From contig NZ_CP104381.1 in the NCBI RefSeq assembly GCF_030582395.1, positions 620,001 through 684,000 of the forward strand: a stretch of 64,000 bases of DNA. Direction: 5' to 3'. Each line of letters begins with the position of its first letter. Positions within the stretch are counted from its first letter, which is position 1. The position numbers and the translations under genes are program-made. Shown piece by piece: positions 46,201-54,422 of the stretch. The DNA comes from Ralstonia pickettii (GTDB lineage: Bacteria > Pseudomonadota > Gammaproteobacteria > Burkholderiales > Burkholderiaceae). The notes below the pieces were generated by a model. The model was not told the origin of the DNA. It saw only the letters and a program-made list of their open reading frames with translations, and did not search any database.

Positions 46201-46851
46201 GATCCGATCATTCTGAATTTGGCAGGCAGCTCGGTACAAACGACTGCCTTGGCGGATTCCCCAGCACGCTTTGATATGCAGAATAGCGGCCAAACGGTCC
46301 AGACAGCATGGGGCACCGCCGGGGAGGGCTACCTCGTGTATGACCCTAATGATCCGAGCAACTCCATGGCAATTACACAGGATAGCCAACTGATCGGTGG
46401 CTTCGGAGCACTGGAGTCGCTTGCGCAACAGGCCGGCGGCACTGGCACCGGAGTGCTGGACGCTTCCAACGGGTTGTGGCGTGACTTGAAGGTATGGGTC
46501 GATTCTGCAGGTACGGGCCAATTCCAGAGCGGGCAACTGTACAGCCTCGATCAGTTGGGGATCACGGGAATCAACCTGAACGCAGTGCATGTCAACCAGA
46601 ACAGCAGCGGCAATACGATTCTGGACGACAGCACCTTCGCGCTAGCAAATGGAACAACAGGTGATATCGCGGGGGTCAGTCTGCAGTATGCGCGGGCCGG
46701 TGCCCAAACCGCCGCGCCAGCAAGCGTCGCAGCTGATCAGCTGGTCCAATCGATGGCAGGCTTCGCACCGGCCTTCGCAGGCCAAACCTATTCGCCTCTG
46801 TTTTCTGACCAGACGGCAATCATGGGGCCACTCTTGGCAGCTGCACACTAA
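43204..46851 (+). CDS. type I secretion repeat protein, downstream part after the in-frame stop
   Basis: Up to 1215 residues. The first 290 are Ser/Thr/Asn-rich and include a calcium-loop-like DSNGDGKVDTVE. Residues about 294-813 are thirteen 40-residue repeats (YETNQ.NFNP.TGAE..NVQYNSSGQETD pattern). The C-terminal 200 residues resemble the end domain of hemolysin-type adhesins and toxins: LVYDPNDPSNSMAITQDSQL, LKVWVDSAGTGQFQSGQLYSLDQLGITGINL. No RTX GGxGxD nonapeptides are seen. Neither GTG 43204 nor ATG 43234 has a ribosome site, supporting that this was part of the gene at 42385. The ABC/HlyD/TolC genes directly after would export it. Confidence 0.72.
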   Translation: MLSTLEADDLMIRSNLINSSAGQQCTIINAADGSTSIFSFNANQTTVEFKSVPSSFTSDETRTYNISTSSNNTKQATLASDDIKTIFNGSLASETKTTYSSDGTTITTSTDSNGDGKVDTVETVVYTDSSRSKLSTDTTTSYNYSAGTMEVDFVNYNPGGTQCTFDKSTTPINGGTTISDVNGTETPQGSVLTANFTGNGGSINANNAAVSVANGATATITGSGNTVKEGNGDAVTVIGSDTVTTPAHTFTTSGENTVVTSSDGTTAQDQQLNSQGQEVDAVNYTTGFLGLFPYETNQENFNPATGAEISNVQYNSSGQETDVQYFAGTTTNNYETNQVNFNTSTGGEVTNVLYNSAGQETGVQNYAGTATNDYEINQENFNPSTGAEISNIQYNTSSQKTDVQYFVGTTSNDYETNQVNFNPVTGAETSNVQYNSSGQETDVQVYAGTATGNYETNQENFNPASGAETSNILYNSAGQETGVQYFTSGLLSTYETNQENFNPATGAEISNVQYNSSGQETDIQYFVGTTTNDYETNQVNFNPSTGAETTNVLYNSAGQETGIQNYAGTTTNDYEINQENFNPSTGAEISNMQYNTSGKETDVQYFVGTTSNDYETNQVNLNPTTGAETSNVQYNSSGQETDVQVYAGTATGNYETNQINYNPSTGAATSNVLYNSAGQETAVQNFAGTTSNNYEINQENFNPANGAEVSNMQYNASGQETDEQFFAGTTTNDYETNQVNYSTANGAETTNVLYNSSGQETEIQYFAGTTTNNYETSQISYNPSNGYATSNIQFDSTGHELDAQYFIGSGPTNYETENVKFNSGAAYSYEIDRFNSSGATEVDQYNQTTGQQTDAMFFNPSTGLETEEERFNPAAGQYADEILQYNSNGKEVEDEQFNASTGQATAVYFWDGTNNYAYEEEFSNGGQYFSEVDYFNSSTGAETSGEQFNGQTGAETAYYSNGAWQSYSPGDPVATDPSVSTSPDTPPDLPDLSSCPDGTDPIILNLAGSSVQTTALADSPARFDMQNSGQTVQTAWGTAGEGYLVYDPNDPSNSMAITQDSQLIGGFGALESLAQQAGGTGTGVLDASNGLWRDLKVWVDSAGTGQFQSGQLYSLDQLGITGINLNAVHVNQNSSGNTILDDSTFALANGTTGDIAGVSLQYARAGAQTAAPASVAADQLVQSMAGFAPAFAGQTYSPLFSDQTAIMGPLLAAAH
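44083..45642 (+). repeat. thirteen tandem 120-bp coding repeats with a 600-bp higher-order period
   Basis: Repeats start every 120 bases exactly (TAC of YET at 44083, 44203, and so on to 45523), with no length change in any of the thirteen. Units 1-5 (44083-44682) correspond one to one with units 6-10 (44683-45282), including the odd unit 5, so a five-unit block was duplicated. Copies differ mainly at third codon positions, pointing to old duplication kept under protein-level selection. A fourteenth, strongly diverged unit begins at 45643. Confidence 0.95.
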
Positions 46852-46880
46852 CTACGCGTCGCCCACTGTGAGGCTCATGT

Positions 46881-46913
46881 GGTGCTCCACGGGATGTTAT
46901 TCCGTGGAGCACC
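46881..46913 (+). promoter_or_regulatory. perfect 12-bp hairpin between secreted-protein and exporter genes
   Basis: GGTGCTCCACGG, a 9-base loop, and CCGTGGAGCACC. The stem is very stable and lies 30 bases after the repeat-protein stop and 65 before the ABC transporter ATG. There is no T-run after it, so it is more likely a partial terminator, an mRNA-end protector or a processing site that lets the substrate be made in excess of the exporter. Confidence 0.6.
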
Positions 46914-46977
46914 GTGCTTACGTTCGTGTGCAGGATATCAACGCGGACGTCTTCCCTGCATTCTCCCCAAGCGCTTC

Positions 46978-49149
46978 ATGACTCAAATCAGTATCGATCC
47001 GGCCCCCTCTCAGATCGAAGAGGGCGTTTCCAAAGACATCGATACCGCATTGGGCTGTGTCCTCATCATGGCGAACTTCCACGGCATCGCCACAGAAGAG
47101 GCCCAGCTACGCCACGAATTCGGCCACCGCAAGTTCGACTCGCAGACGGTCTTGCTGGCGTCCAAGCAACTCGGCCTATCCGCCAAGTTGGTTCGGCAGC
47201 CCGCCGAGCGTCTGGACCGGACGCCGCTGCCCGCCATCGGCATCGACCAGTCCGGCCGCTTCTTCATCGTCGGCAAGATCGATGCAGGCAACGGCTCGCC
47301 GCGTGTTCTGATCCAACATCCCGGCAGCGCCCCCAGCGTCCTGTCCCTGCAAGACTTCCTCGCCCTCTGGTCTGGCGAATTGATCCTGTGCACCAGCAAA
47401 GCCAGCTTTGCCGGCGACATGGCCAAGTTCGACTTCACGTGGTTCGTGCCCGCAGTCGTCAAGTATCGCAAGCTGCTGGCCGAAGTTCTTCTGGTTTCCC
47501 TGACGCTGCAGATCATCGGTCTGGTCACGCCTATGTTCTTCCAGGTGGTGATGGACAAGGTGCTGGTCAATCACGCCATGAAGACGCTGAACGTGATTGC
47601 CATCGGCCTGATCTGTGCAAACCTGTTCGAGGTTGCGCTCACCAGCATCCGCAGCTGGGTCTTCTCGCACACCAGCAGCAAGATCGACGTCGAGCTGGGT
47701 GCACGCCTATTCCGCCATCTGCTCAGCCTGCCGCTGGCCTACTTCCAGGCACGGCGCGTGGGCGATTCGGTCGCTCGAGTGCGGGAGCTGGAGAACATAC
47801 GCAGCTTCCTGACCGGCAACGCTATGACGGTCGTGCTGGACCTGCTGTTCTCGGGCGTCTTCCTGGCGGTGATGCTGTGGTACAGCGCGTGGCTGACGTT
47901 GATCGTACTGGTCTCCATTCCGCTGTACATCGCGCTGTCGGCGATCTTCACGCCCATCATCCGCGCTCGCCTGAACGTCAAGTTCAACCGCAACTCGGAG
48001 AACCAGTCCTTCCTGGTCGAGACCATCAGCGGCATTGATACGGTCAAGGCCATGGCAGTCGAGCCCCGGTGGACCCAGAAGTGGGATCAACAGCTTGCCG
48101 CCTATGTGACGGCAGGCCTGGCCGTGACCAACGTCGCCACCATCGCCAGCGGTGGCGTCACGCTGATTAGCAAGCTCGTGACCGCCGGCATCATGTGGTT
48201 GGGCGCTAGCCTGGTGATCAACCACAAGATGACGGTGGGCGAACTGGTTGCCTTCAATATGCTCGCCGGCCAGGTCTCATCTCCGATCTTGCGCCTCGCG
48301 CAACTCTGGAACGACTTCCAGCAAGTCGGTATCTCGATGAGCCGGCTGGGAGACATTCTGAATGCTCGCACTGAGGTCGTCGGCCAGAAGTCGCGTTTGC
48401 CCAAGCTCGCAGGTGCCATTGGGTTCGATCAAGTCGCCTTCCGCTATCGGCCCGACGCCCCGGACGTCATCCGGGGGATATCTCTGGCGATCGCCCCAGG
48501 CGAAGTGATCGGTATCGTCGGTCGATCCGGCTCGGGTAAGAGTACGCTGACCAAGCTCGTACAGCGCCTGTATGTGCCGGAGCGCGGCCGCGTTCTCATC
48601 GACGGCCAGGACATCGCCATCATCGATACAGCGTCGCTACGCCAGCAGATCGGCGTGGTGTTGCAGGAGAACACGCTCTTCAGCCGCTCAATTCGCGACA
48701 ACATTGCGTTGTCCAATGCTGCAGCGCCGCTGGAAGTGATCATGGAAGCGGCGAAGTTGGCTGGCGCGCATGACTTCATCTGCGAACTGCCGGAGGGCTA
48801 TGACACCGTCGTCGGTGAGCACGGTACGGGGTTGTCTGGCGGCCAACGTCAACGCATTGCGATTGCTCGTGCGCTGATCACCAACCCGCGAATCCTGATC
48901 TTCGACGAGGCGACCAGTGCACTGGACTACGAATCCGAGAAAATCATTCAGGACAACATGCGGCGCATCTGCCAGGGGCGCACGGTACTGATCATCGCGC
49001 ACCGGCTGTCGGCCGTTCGTGAAACCAATCGCATCATCGTCATGGAGCGCGGGCAGATCGCCGAGATGGGTAGCCACGCTGAATTGCTGAAGAATCCGCA
49101 GGGCATCTATACCCACCTCTATAACCTCCAGCAAGGAGGCGCGGTATGA
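46978..49149 (+). CDS. type I secretion ABC transporter with C39-like domain (HlyB/LapB-like)
   Basis: A 723-residue inner membrane exporter. Residues 1-135 form a C39-like domain (TALGCVLIMANFHGIATEEAQLRHEF) in which the protease cysteine is replaced (DT where peptidases have DC), as in HlyB, so it docks rather than cleaves substrate. Six membrane helices follow, then the ATPase: GRSGSGKST (Walker A), LSGGQRQR, ILIFDEATSALD (Walker B), AHRLS. The ATG at 46978 is the natural start. It overlaps the HlyD gene by 4 bases. Confidence 0.95.
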   Translation: MTQISIDPAPSQIEEGVSKDIDTALGCVLIMANFHGIATEEAQLRHEFGHRKFDSQTVLLASKQLGLSAKLVRQPAERLDRTPLPAIGIDQSGRFFIVGKIDAGNGSPRVLIQHPGSAPSVLSLQDFLALWSGELILCTSKASFAGDMAKFDFTWFVPAVVKYRKLLAEVLLVSLTLQIIGLVTPMFFQVVMDKVLVNHAMKTLNVIAIGLICANLFEVALTSIRSWVFSHTSSKIDVELGARLFRHLLSLPLAYFQARRVGDSVARVRELENIRSFLTGNAMTVVLDLLFSGVFLAVMLWYSAWLTLIVLVSIPLYIALSAIFTPIIRARLNVKFNRNSENQSFLVETISGIDTVKAMAVEPRWTQKWDQQLAAYVTAGLAVTNVATIASGGVTLISKLVTAGIMWLGASLVINHKMTVGELVAFNMLAGQVSSPILRLAQLWNDFQQVGISMSRLGDILNARTEVVGQKSRLPKLAGAIGFDQVAFRYRPDAPDVIRGISLAIAPGEVIGIVGRSGSGKSTLTKLVQRLYVPERGRVLIDGQDIAIIDTASLRQQIGVVLQENTLFSRSIRDNIALSNAAAPLEVIMEAAKLAGAHDFICELPEGYDTVVGEHGTGLSGGQRQRIAIARALITNPRILIFDEATSALDYESEKIIQDNMRRICQGRTVLIIAHRLSAVRETNRIIVMERGQIAEMGSHAELLKNPQGIYTHLYNLQQGGAV

Positions 49150-50489
49150 GTCTGCGCCATCGCATGCAAGCGTGGGGAGACTTGTGGCGTCGCTATGGCG
49201 CGGCATTCCGCCACGCCTGGCAGCATCGTCATGCCATCACGATGCCGAAGTTCATGCCGCATGAAGCGGAATTCCTGCCCTCGGCGCTATCGCTGCAAGC
49301 GCAACCCGTCTCTCCGGTTGGGCGCTGGGTTGCGAGGATTCTGATGCTGCTGATCCTTGTGCTGCTCGTATGGTCCATCGTGGGCAAGATCGACATCATC
49401 GTGAACGCACAGGGCAAGATCGTGCCGTCGGGACGGACCAAGACGATCGCCTCGGTGGAAATCGCCAGCGTACATGCCCTCCACGTCCAAGAGGGGCAGG
49501 CGGTAAATGCGGGCGACCTGCTCGTCGAACTCGATGCCCGGGCGAGCGACAGCGAACGCGACAAGGCCGTCGGCGATGCACAACTGGCGCGCCTGCAGGC
49601 TGCACGCTCCCGCGCACTGCTGGACGGCATTGACCGCGGAAAGGCGCCGATCTTACCCCCGGTAGACGAGGTACCAATCGAGCGCTGGCGCGAGGCGCAG
49701 CAATATCTGCAAGACCAATGGCGCGATTACACCGCCAAGCTCACGCGGTTAGATGGCGAAATCCGGCGATATGCAGAAGCACTCCCGCTGGCGGCTCAGC
49801 GTGCGCACGACTATGCCGACTTGGCAAACAGTCACGACGTCTCCCGCCACGCCTATCTGGAGAAAGAACAGGCGCGTGTCGATCTTGAAGGCCAGCTCGT
49901 CGACGCGCGCAACCAGAAAGCCGCGCTAACGGCAGAGACGCGCCGCGTTGCCCAAGACAGCCTGAACGAAGCCAAGAAGACCCTCGGCGAATCGTCCGAA
50001 GATGCGAGGCGTGCAGGCGTGCATAGTGAGCTGTTGAAGCTGGTGGCGCCTGTGGACGGCACGGTCCAGCAACTGACCGTTCACACGGTGGGTGGCGTCG
50101 TTCCGGCCGCGCAGCCGCTGATGCAGATCGTGCCGCAACAGAGTGTGGTTGAGGTCGAAGCCTTTATGGAGAACAAGGACGTCGGTTTCGTCCAGGAAGG
50201 GCAGGAAGCCCAGGTCAAGATCGATACCTTTGAGTACACCAAGTACGGCACGGTGCCGGCACACGTCACCCACGTGTCGCGTGACGCCATTGAGGACGAA
50301 AAGAAGGGCCTGATTTACTCGGTCAAGGTCGCGCTCGACAGGAGCACGCTGGATGTCGATGGCAAGCAAGTCGCGCTGGCCCCCGGCATGAGTGCGACGG
50401 TGGATATCAAGACTGGAACGCGACGAGTGATCGAGTATGTGCTCTCGCCGTTGATCCAGCATGGACAGGAAAGCTTGCATGAGCGGTAA
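49146..50489 (+). CDS. HlyD-family membrane fusion protein
   Basis: A 447-residue periplasmic adaptor of a type I secretion system. Cytoplasmic N-terminus, one membrane helix (VARILMLLILVLLVWSIVG, about 60-80), biotinyl-lipoyl half VNAQGKIVPSGRTKTIAS, a long coiled-coil hairpin (about 130-310), the second lipoyl half LLKLVAPVDGTVQQLTVHTVGGVV, and a beta-barrel ending with VALAPGMSATVDIKTGTRRVIEYVLSPL, the HlyD C-terminal signature. Its end overlaps the next gene by 11 bases. Confidence 0.95.
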   Translation: MSLRHRMQAWGDLWRRYGAAFRHAWQHRHAITMPKFMPHEAEFLPSALSLQAQPVSPVGRWVARILMLLILVLLVWSIVGKIDIIVNAQGKIVPSGRTKTIASVEIASVHALHVQEGQAVNAGDLLVELDARASDSERDKAVGDAQLARLQAARSRALLDGIDRGKAPILPPVDEVPIERWREAQQYLQDQWRDYTAKLTRLDGEIRRYAEALPLAAQRAHDYADLANSHDVSRHAYLEKEQARVDLEGQLVDARNQKAALTAETRRVAQDSLNEAKKTLGESSEDARRAGVHSELLKLVAPVDGTVQQLTVHTVGGVVPAAQPLMQIVPQQSVVEVEAFMENKDVGFVQEGQEAQVKIDTFEYTKYGTVPAHVTHVSRDAIEDEKKGLIYSVKVALDRSTLDVDGKQVALAPGMSATVDIKTGTRRVIEYVLSPLIQHGQESLHER

Positions 50490-51939
50490 GGTGGGAGGGA
50501 GCGCCGCCAAGGCGTTGTTGTACGGGGGCGTCTGTGGGCTCGCATTGCTGTGTGGAAGTGCGGCATCAGCTTGGAGTTGGCCGGCTCGTCTTGATGATCC
50601 GCTCTATGCACGCCCCCCGGTACTGGATCGTGGGGCTGTTCTTCCTGGCGATGGGCAGCCCATCGTGTGCACTTCAGGGGCGGTGGCGAACCATCCACTC
50701 ACACTGAGCGAGACGGTGGACTTGGCGCTGTGCAACAACCCGCAGATCAAAGCGGCGTGGGCTGCCATCAAGACTCAATCCGGAGCCGTGGGTGAGGCCC
50801 GAGCTGCCTACTTGCCGACGGTCACGTCCACCTTGTCGCAATTGCACACGCGCAATGAGTTTCCGGGTCATCCGGATGCCAACAACTCGACTGATGGACA
50901 CACCCTGTATGCCGGGTTGAACTGGCGCATCTTCGATTTCGGTACCCGGGCGGCAAATCGAGAGGCAGCCAATGCGTTGCTGGTTGCCGCCATGACCGCA
51001 CACGATGCTGCCCTGCAGAAGACGCTCGCTAGCGTGGTTGGCGCCTACTTCGACGTGTTGACAGCGCACGCGGCCGTTGCTGCCAGAGCAGAAGCGACCA
51101 AGCTGGCACAGGACACGTTGGATGCAACCGAGCGGCGAGAGAGAAAAGGGGCTGCCGGTCAAAGCGACACGCTGCAGGCCCGTACTGCGCTGGCCAAGGC
51201 TCAGCTTGCCGAACAACGGGCGTGTGCTGACGACAACAAAGCCGTCGCAGCACTGGTCTACGCCATTGGCCTGAAACCGGGTGTACCCATTGAACTGGTG
51301 GAGATGCGAGAAGGAACGTCCACTGAGGGGATTGGCAATCTTCAAGGTTGGCTGGATGAGGCAGTGGCCAAGCATCCCGCAATCGCCGCAGCAAGGGCGC
51401 AATGGGACGCGGCACGTGCCAAGGTGCGCCAAGTCCGGGACGAAGGCCTACCGAGCATTGACCTGACCGGCAACGTCTACCAGAACGGCTATCCGAATCA
51501 GGGGTTGCAAGGCGCGCGCACGACGGTTACGACAGTCGGCGTCACCCTGACGATCCCGCTGTTCGAGGGCTTTGCGCGGACATACAAGGTCCAAGGTGCT
51601 GCGGCACAGGTTGAGCAAAGTGCTGCTCAGTACGAGGATATCGAACACCAGACGCTTTCCGATGTGATCAAGACGCACGCAGATGCGGTCTCCGCGCTCG
51701 GTAACTTGGAGGCTTCGGACACGCTGCTGAACTCCGCTCGGGCGGCACTGGTGTCATCGGAAAGGCGTTACGCGAGGGGCGCGGCGGACATCCTAGAGTT
51801 GCTTTCGACACAATCTGCGCTGTCAGACGCCTTGCAGGAGCGCGTCAGGTGTATCTCGGAATGGCGTTCGGCACGCGTGCGCCTGCTGGCAACCGCCGGC
51901 ATGCTGGGGCGATCTCAATTAGATCGGCTGAATCAGTGA
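50479..51939 (+). CDS. TolC-like outer membrane protein of the type I secretion system
   Basis: A 486-residue outer membrane channel: signal peptide ALLYGGVCGLALLCGSAASA, a short unique stretch, then LTLSETVDLALCNNPQIKAAWAAIKTQSGAVGEARAAYLPTV and the second repeat GVTLTIPLFEGFARTYKVQGA, ending with RYARGAADILELLSTQSAL and LLATAGMLGRSQL. This pattern is close to CyaE/TolC proteins encoded with HlyB/HlyD. AGGAAAG lies ahead of ATG 50479; an ATG at 50461 is in frame but that ribosome site then falls inside the gene. Confidence 0.93.
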   Translation: MSGKVGGSAAKALLYGGVCGLALLCGSAASAWSWPARLDDPLYARPPVLDRGAVLPGDGQPIVCTSGAVANHPLTLSETVDLALCNNPQIKAAWAAIKTQSGAVGEARAAYLPTVTSTLSQLHTRNEFPGHPDANNSTDGHTLYAGLNWRIFDFGTRAANREAANALLVAAMTAHDAALQKTLASVVGAYFDVLTAHAAVAARAEATKLAQDTLDATERRERKGAAGQSDTLQARTALAKAQLAEQRACADDNKAVAALVYAIGLKPGVPIELVEMREGTSTEGIGNLQGWLDEAVAKHPAIAAARAQWDAARAKVRQVRDEGLPSIDLTGNVYQNGYPNQGLQGARTTVTTVGVTLTIPLFEGFARTYKVQGAAAQVEQSAAQYEDIEHQTLSDVIKTHADAVSALGNLEASDTLLNSARAALVSSERRYARGAADILELLSTQSALSDALQERVRCISEWRSARVRLLATAGMLGRSQLDRLNQ

Positions 51940-52072
51940 GCCCGTGATGGTGGACGACCTTGGCCATTCATGGGCTCGTGGGTTTCTTTGCGAGACTGGC
52001 TTGTGCTTGCTTTTAGTCGTTGTCTGACGTGAGTGGATTGTTGATGGTTGGCGCATAACCCCAGCCAACGAC

Positions 52073-52270
52073 ATGTCGCAGACCCTCACCCAAGAGCAGG
52101 AAAATTTTCTCGCTGATGTTGTCGCCGAGCAGTTCGGCAAGACCTTGGACTTCGTACGATTCGCGGATGCCTTGGCGATGATCTGCGAGGACATTGCGGG
52201 ATTTGAGGGCGGGCCTAACGCTGGCATAGTGCAGCGGATTTGGGGTGTGTACCAGCGGTTGCGGCGGTAG
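52073..52270 (+). CDS. small hypothetical protein
   Basis: A 65-residue acidic, helical peptide starting MSQTLTQEQENFLADVV and ending GIVQRIWGVYQRLRR. Composition looks coding and there is no membrane or signal segment, but no ribosome site is clear. It is convergent with the DUF695 gene, 4 bases apart. An opposite-strand frame of 126 codons over the same bases looks less protein-like. Confidence 0.45.
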   Translation: MSQTLTQEQENFLADVVAEQFGKTLDFVRFADALAMICEDIAGFEGGPNAGIVQRIWGVYQRLRR

Positions 52271-52274
52271 GGAC

Positions 52275-53144
52275 TTAGCGCTTACGCTCGACGCTCGTTT
52301 CCCAGCCATCGTAGTCACCCCCGAGCGCCCGAGCCTTACGATTGATGCTGATGGTGTGGTGCGTGATGTCCTCAAGCTCCATAGTTCCATCATGGGTGAA
52401 GCGCACTCCGACCTTGCTCTTGTCGGCAGTCGGCGCGACAGAGCTGACCTTGTAGGCGTTTGCGTTGGCCCAGTTCGCGAACTGCTGAGCCTCTCTTTGC
52501 TTTGGGAAGTAGGCCCAGTGCGTTACGTGTCGGCTCACTGTACCGATGTCTCCTTGTTGCCTGAGGGAGTCCAGAACGCGCATGTCACCGATGACCTGTT
52601 GGTCGTCTGCGGTGGGATAAAGGTACTTCCAATATCCTTCCTTGGCAGGATCGCGCCGGTAGACATTCTGAAGCTTGTATGACGCCTGAGCGGCCACTGA
52701 TGTCACGATGTCCTGAGCCCTCTTCTCCGGGAATGCGACGTAGAAGTAGAACTCCCGATGGCCGTCCACCGTGATACGGCCAACCTGGATGCCGCCATTT
52801 GCAGCGACAGCAGCCTCCAACAAGTCCTCGACTCTGTTGAGTTCTGGGGATTCTTCTGCGGGTGGCCAGCCTTTCGGGGTTGGGTGCTTGAACTCCAGGC
52901 GAACTCGGAACAAGGACGACCGAGCATCCTTTGCTGCTATCTGCGAATAGCTCTTGTTGTAGCTGATGAGTGCAGGATGCTCCCCCCTTTGGGAAGGAAA
53001 CACCTCCCAGGCGTCGGTGTCCCGAGCGGCGGGGGTGGATATCGCCGCACCACTCGTGCGTTGCAACGGCAGCTTCTCCGTAGCAGCCTGAGAGGCAGAC
53101 GCCAAACAGCCGAGGGTAAGGGTGAGGCTGGCTAACAGGCGCAT
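52275..53144 (-). CDS. exported DUF695 + RraB-domain protein
   Basis: A 289-residue protein with signal peptide MRLLASLTLTLGCLASASQA. Residues about 45-140 match the DUF695 pattern (WEVFPSQRGEHPALISYNKS, REFYFYVAFPE), and about 185-285 match the RraB-like ribonuclease-regulator domain (DMRVLDSLRQQGDIGTVSRHVTHWAYF, VGVRFTHDG). In E. coli RraB inhibits RNase E in the cytoplasm; a signal-bearing form cannot do that, so the domain must have another role here. Domain assignment is by memory of the pattern. Confidence 0.75.
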   Translation of the reverse strand: MRLLASLTLTLGCLASASQAATEKLPLQRTSGAAISTPAARDTDAWEVFPSQRGEHPALISYNKSYSQIAAKDARSSLFRVRLEFKHPTPKGWPPAEESPELNRVEDLLEAAVAANGGIQVGRITVDGHREFYFYVAFPEKRAQDIVTSVAAQASYKLQNVYRRDPAKEGYWKYLYPTADDQQVIGDMRVLDSLRQQGDIGTVSRHVTHWAYFPKQREAQQFANWANANAYKVSSVAPTADKSKVGVRFTHDGTMELEDITHHTISINRKARALGGDYDGWETSVERKR

Positions 53145-53210
53145 TTGGCAACTGAGTTCGACGGGTGGGGCGGGATCATGGCGAAACCCGTGGCAGAGAC
53201 GTCCTCGCCT

Positions 53211-53606
53211 CTACTTTACCCGCCGACGTTGAGTGTGTTTGGATCGAAGAAGCTCAGTGAACTGCTGCACAAAGTTAACCACGAGTGCTCGCTCGTCATC
53301 GTCCAAGCCCTTGAGCGCATCAGACACCGCCGCGCTTTGATCATCAATGTGTCGCGAACCGCGCCGCAATAGCGCATCCACTGTGCAGTCCAGCGCATCG
53401 CTCAACTGCTGAAGGCGATACAGCGTTGGTACGCGGGTGCCACGTTCCCACCGGGAGACCGCTTCCTGTTCAAGATCAATCAGTTCCGCCAGCCTAGCCT
53501 GCGTAAGACCGAGTGCGCGCCTCCGTTCAGAAATGGCTGCTCCCACGCGGGCCGCAAGGGCTGCGTCCTGGGTGTCTTCGATTGAGGGGGGTGTGCGGAT
53601 AGGCAT
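53211..53606 (-). CDS. XRE-family transcriptional regulator
   Basis: A 131-residue protein with a Cro/C1 helix-turn-helix at about 20-75 (ISERRRALGLTQARLAELIDLEQEAVSRWERGTRVPTLYRLQQLSDAL) and a C-terminal helical segment that may dimerise. It probably represses its own gene and the divergent genes through the palindrome at 53650-53672. ATG ends at 53606. Confidence 0.9.
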   Translation of the reverse strand: MPIRTPPSIEDTQDAALAARVGAAISERRRALGLTQARLAELIDLEQEAVSRWERGTRVPTLYRLQQLSDALDCTVDALLRRGSRHIDDQSAAVSDALKGLDDDERALVVNFVQQFTELLRSKHTQRRRVK

Positions 53607-53649
53607 AGGACACGATGGTGGTTCCTATTCCCGTTAGGATGAACATCCA

Positions 53650-53672
53650 ATATGGAATGTTAAATTCCATAT
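53650..53672. promoter_or_regulatory. perfect palindromic operator between XRE gene and divergent genes
   Basis: ATATGGAAT-GTTAA-ATTCCATAT: two 9-base arms, no mismatch, 5-base spacer. It lies 44 bases upstream of the XRE start and 4 bases upstream of the plus-strand -35 box, the natural place for an autoregulated Cro/C1-type repressor. Binding is inferred. Confidence 0.7.
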
Positions 53673-53675
53673 AGG

Positions 53676-53704
53676 TTGATTCTAGCGTGAGGTTCGAGTA
53701 AGAT
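53676..53704 (+). promoter_or_regulatory. sigma70-like promoter of the 53773 gene
   Basis: TTGATT (53676-53681), 17-base spacer, TAAGAT (53699-53704). It adjoins the palindromic operator, so a bound repressor would cover or block the -35 element. Transcription would start near 53711, about 60 bases ahead of the ATG at 53773. Confidence 0.55.
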
Positions 53705-53772
53705 ATCCGCGCGTCGACGGGGTGGACTACGCGGCCCATCCCAAACTCAAACCAAGAAGACAGGGGGTATCA

Positions 53773-54342
53773 ATGTTCAAGGCACTTCAAGTGCTCGCTG
53801 GTCAGGCGGCAACAGCGGTCATCGCGGCCTCGGCATGCACTGCGGCAGTCGCCGCAACGCCGCTCGAAGGCATGGCGCCGCAGCTCGAACGGATGGCTTC
53901 GTGCGATGCGAGCGCGTTTCCGGGCAGCAAGAAGGACGAAGCGGCAGCAGCGAAGTTCGTGAAGGACCTGAAGGCTGCCGGCGTCCGGTCCCGCCACATT
54001 GGGGAACCGCCCGAAGATCAGACGATCTTCATGCTGCCGAGGCCGATCACCGTGTTCGGCCAGCCGGTCAGCAAGCTCGACAACTTCGCGCCGCCCTTCG
54101 TGGTCATTGAGTTCAACATGACGGCGGATGCGCTTGCCGCTGCGATCACCCGTTCCACCGGGCAGACGCTGAGCCGTGCGGGGCAGGGCTCCTATGAACT
54201 GGCAACCAAGCAGAAGCTTGCCTTCGCGGGCAAGAAGTACCCCTTCGAGCGCAACATCTACGTCCAGAGTCGCGGTGCCAAGAAATCGGCCTACATCTGC
54301 CGGTACGACGACACCGATCCGAACGCCCAAGGCGACGCCTGA
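53773..54342 (+). CDS. exported hypothetical protein
   Basis: A 189-residue protein with signal peptide (VLAGQAATAVIAASACTAAVAA) and a mature part with two cysteines (CDASAFPG near residue 45, YICRYDD near the end) that may form a disulfide. No known family is recognised; MLPRPITVFGQPVSKLDNFAPPFVV is its most distinctive stretch. ATG 53773 follows GACAGGGGG. It appears to be the first gene of a line under the XRE/palindrome control. Confidence 0.7.
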   Translation: MFKALQVLAGQAATAVIAASACTAAVAATPLEGMAPQLERMASCDASAFPGSKKDEAAAAKFVKDLKAAGVRSRHIGEPPEDQTIFMLPRPITVFGQPVSKLDNFAPPFVVIEFNMTADALAAAITRSTGQTLSRAGQGSYELATKQKLAFAGKKYPFERNIYVQSRGAKKSAYICRYDDTDPNAQGDA

Positions 54343-54422
54343 CACAAAGCGCATCGCTCCATTGATCTAGTGGGTGATGCGCCGGTTGAGCGGCGCGTCA
54401 TCCTCCAACTCGATTTCAAGAT

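Noticed and set aside
43204..46851. Classic RTX toxin with GGxGxD repeats
   Set aside because: No nonapeptide glycine-rich repeats are present; only single calcium-loop-like segments are seen.
46978..49149. Active C39 bacteriocin-processing peptidase in the ABC transporter
   Set aside because: The catalytic cysteine position is Thr (DT in place of DC), so the domain is of the inactive HlyB kind.
52013..52393. 126-codon minus-strand frame
   Set aside because: It overlaps both a better small plus-strand gene and the end of the DUF695 gene, with Ser/Arg-rich shadow composition.
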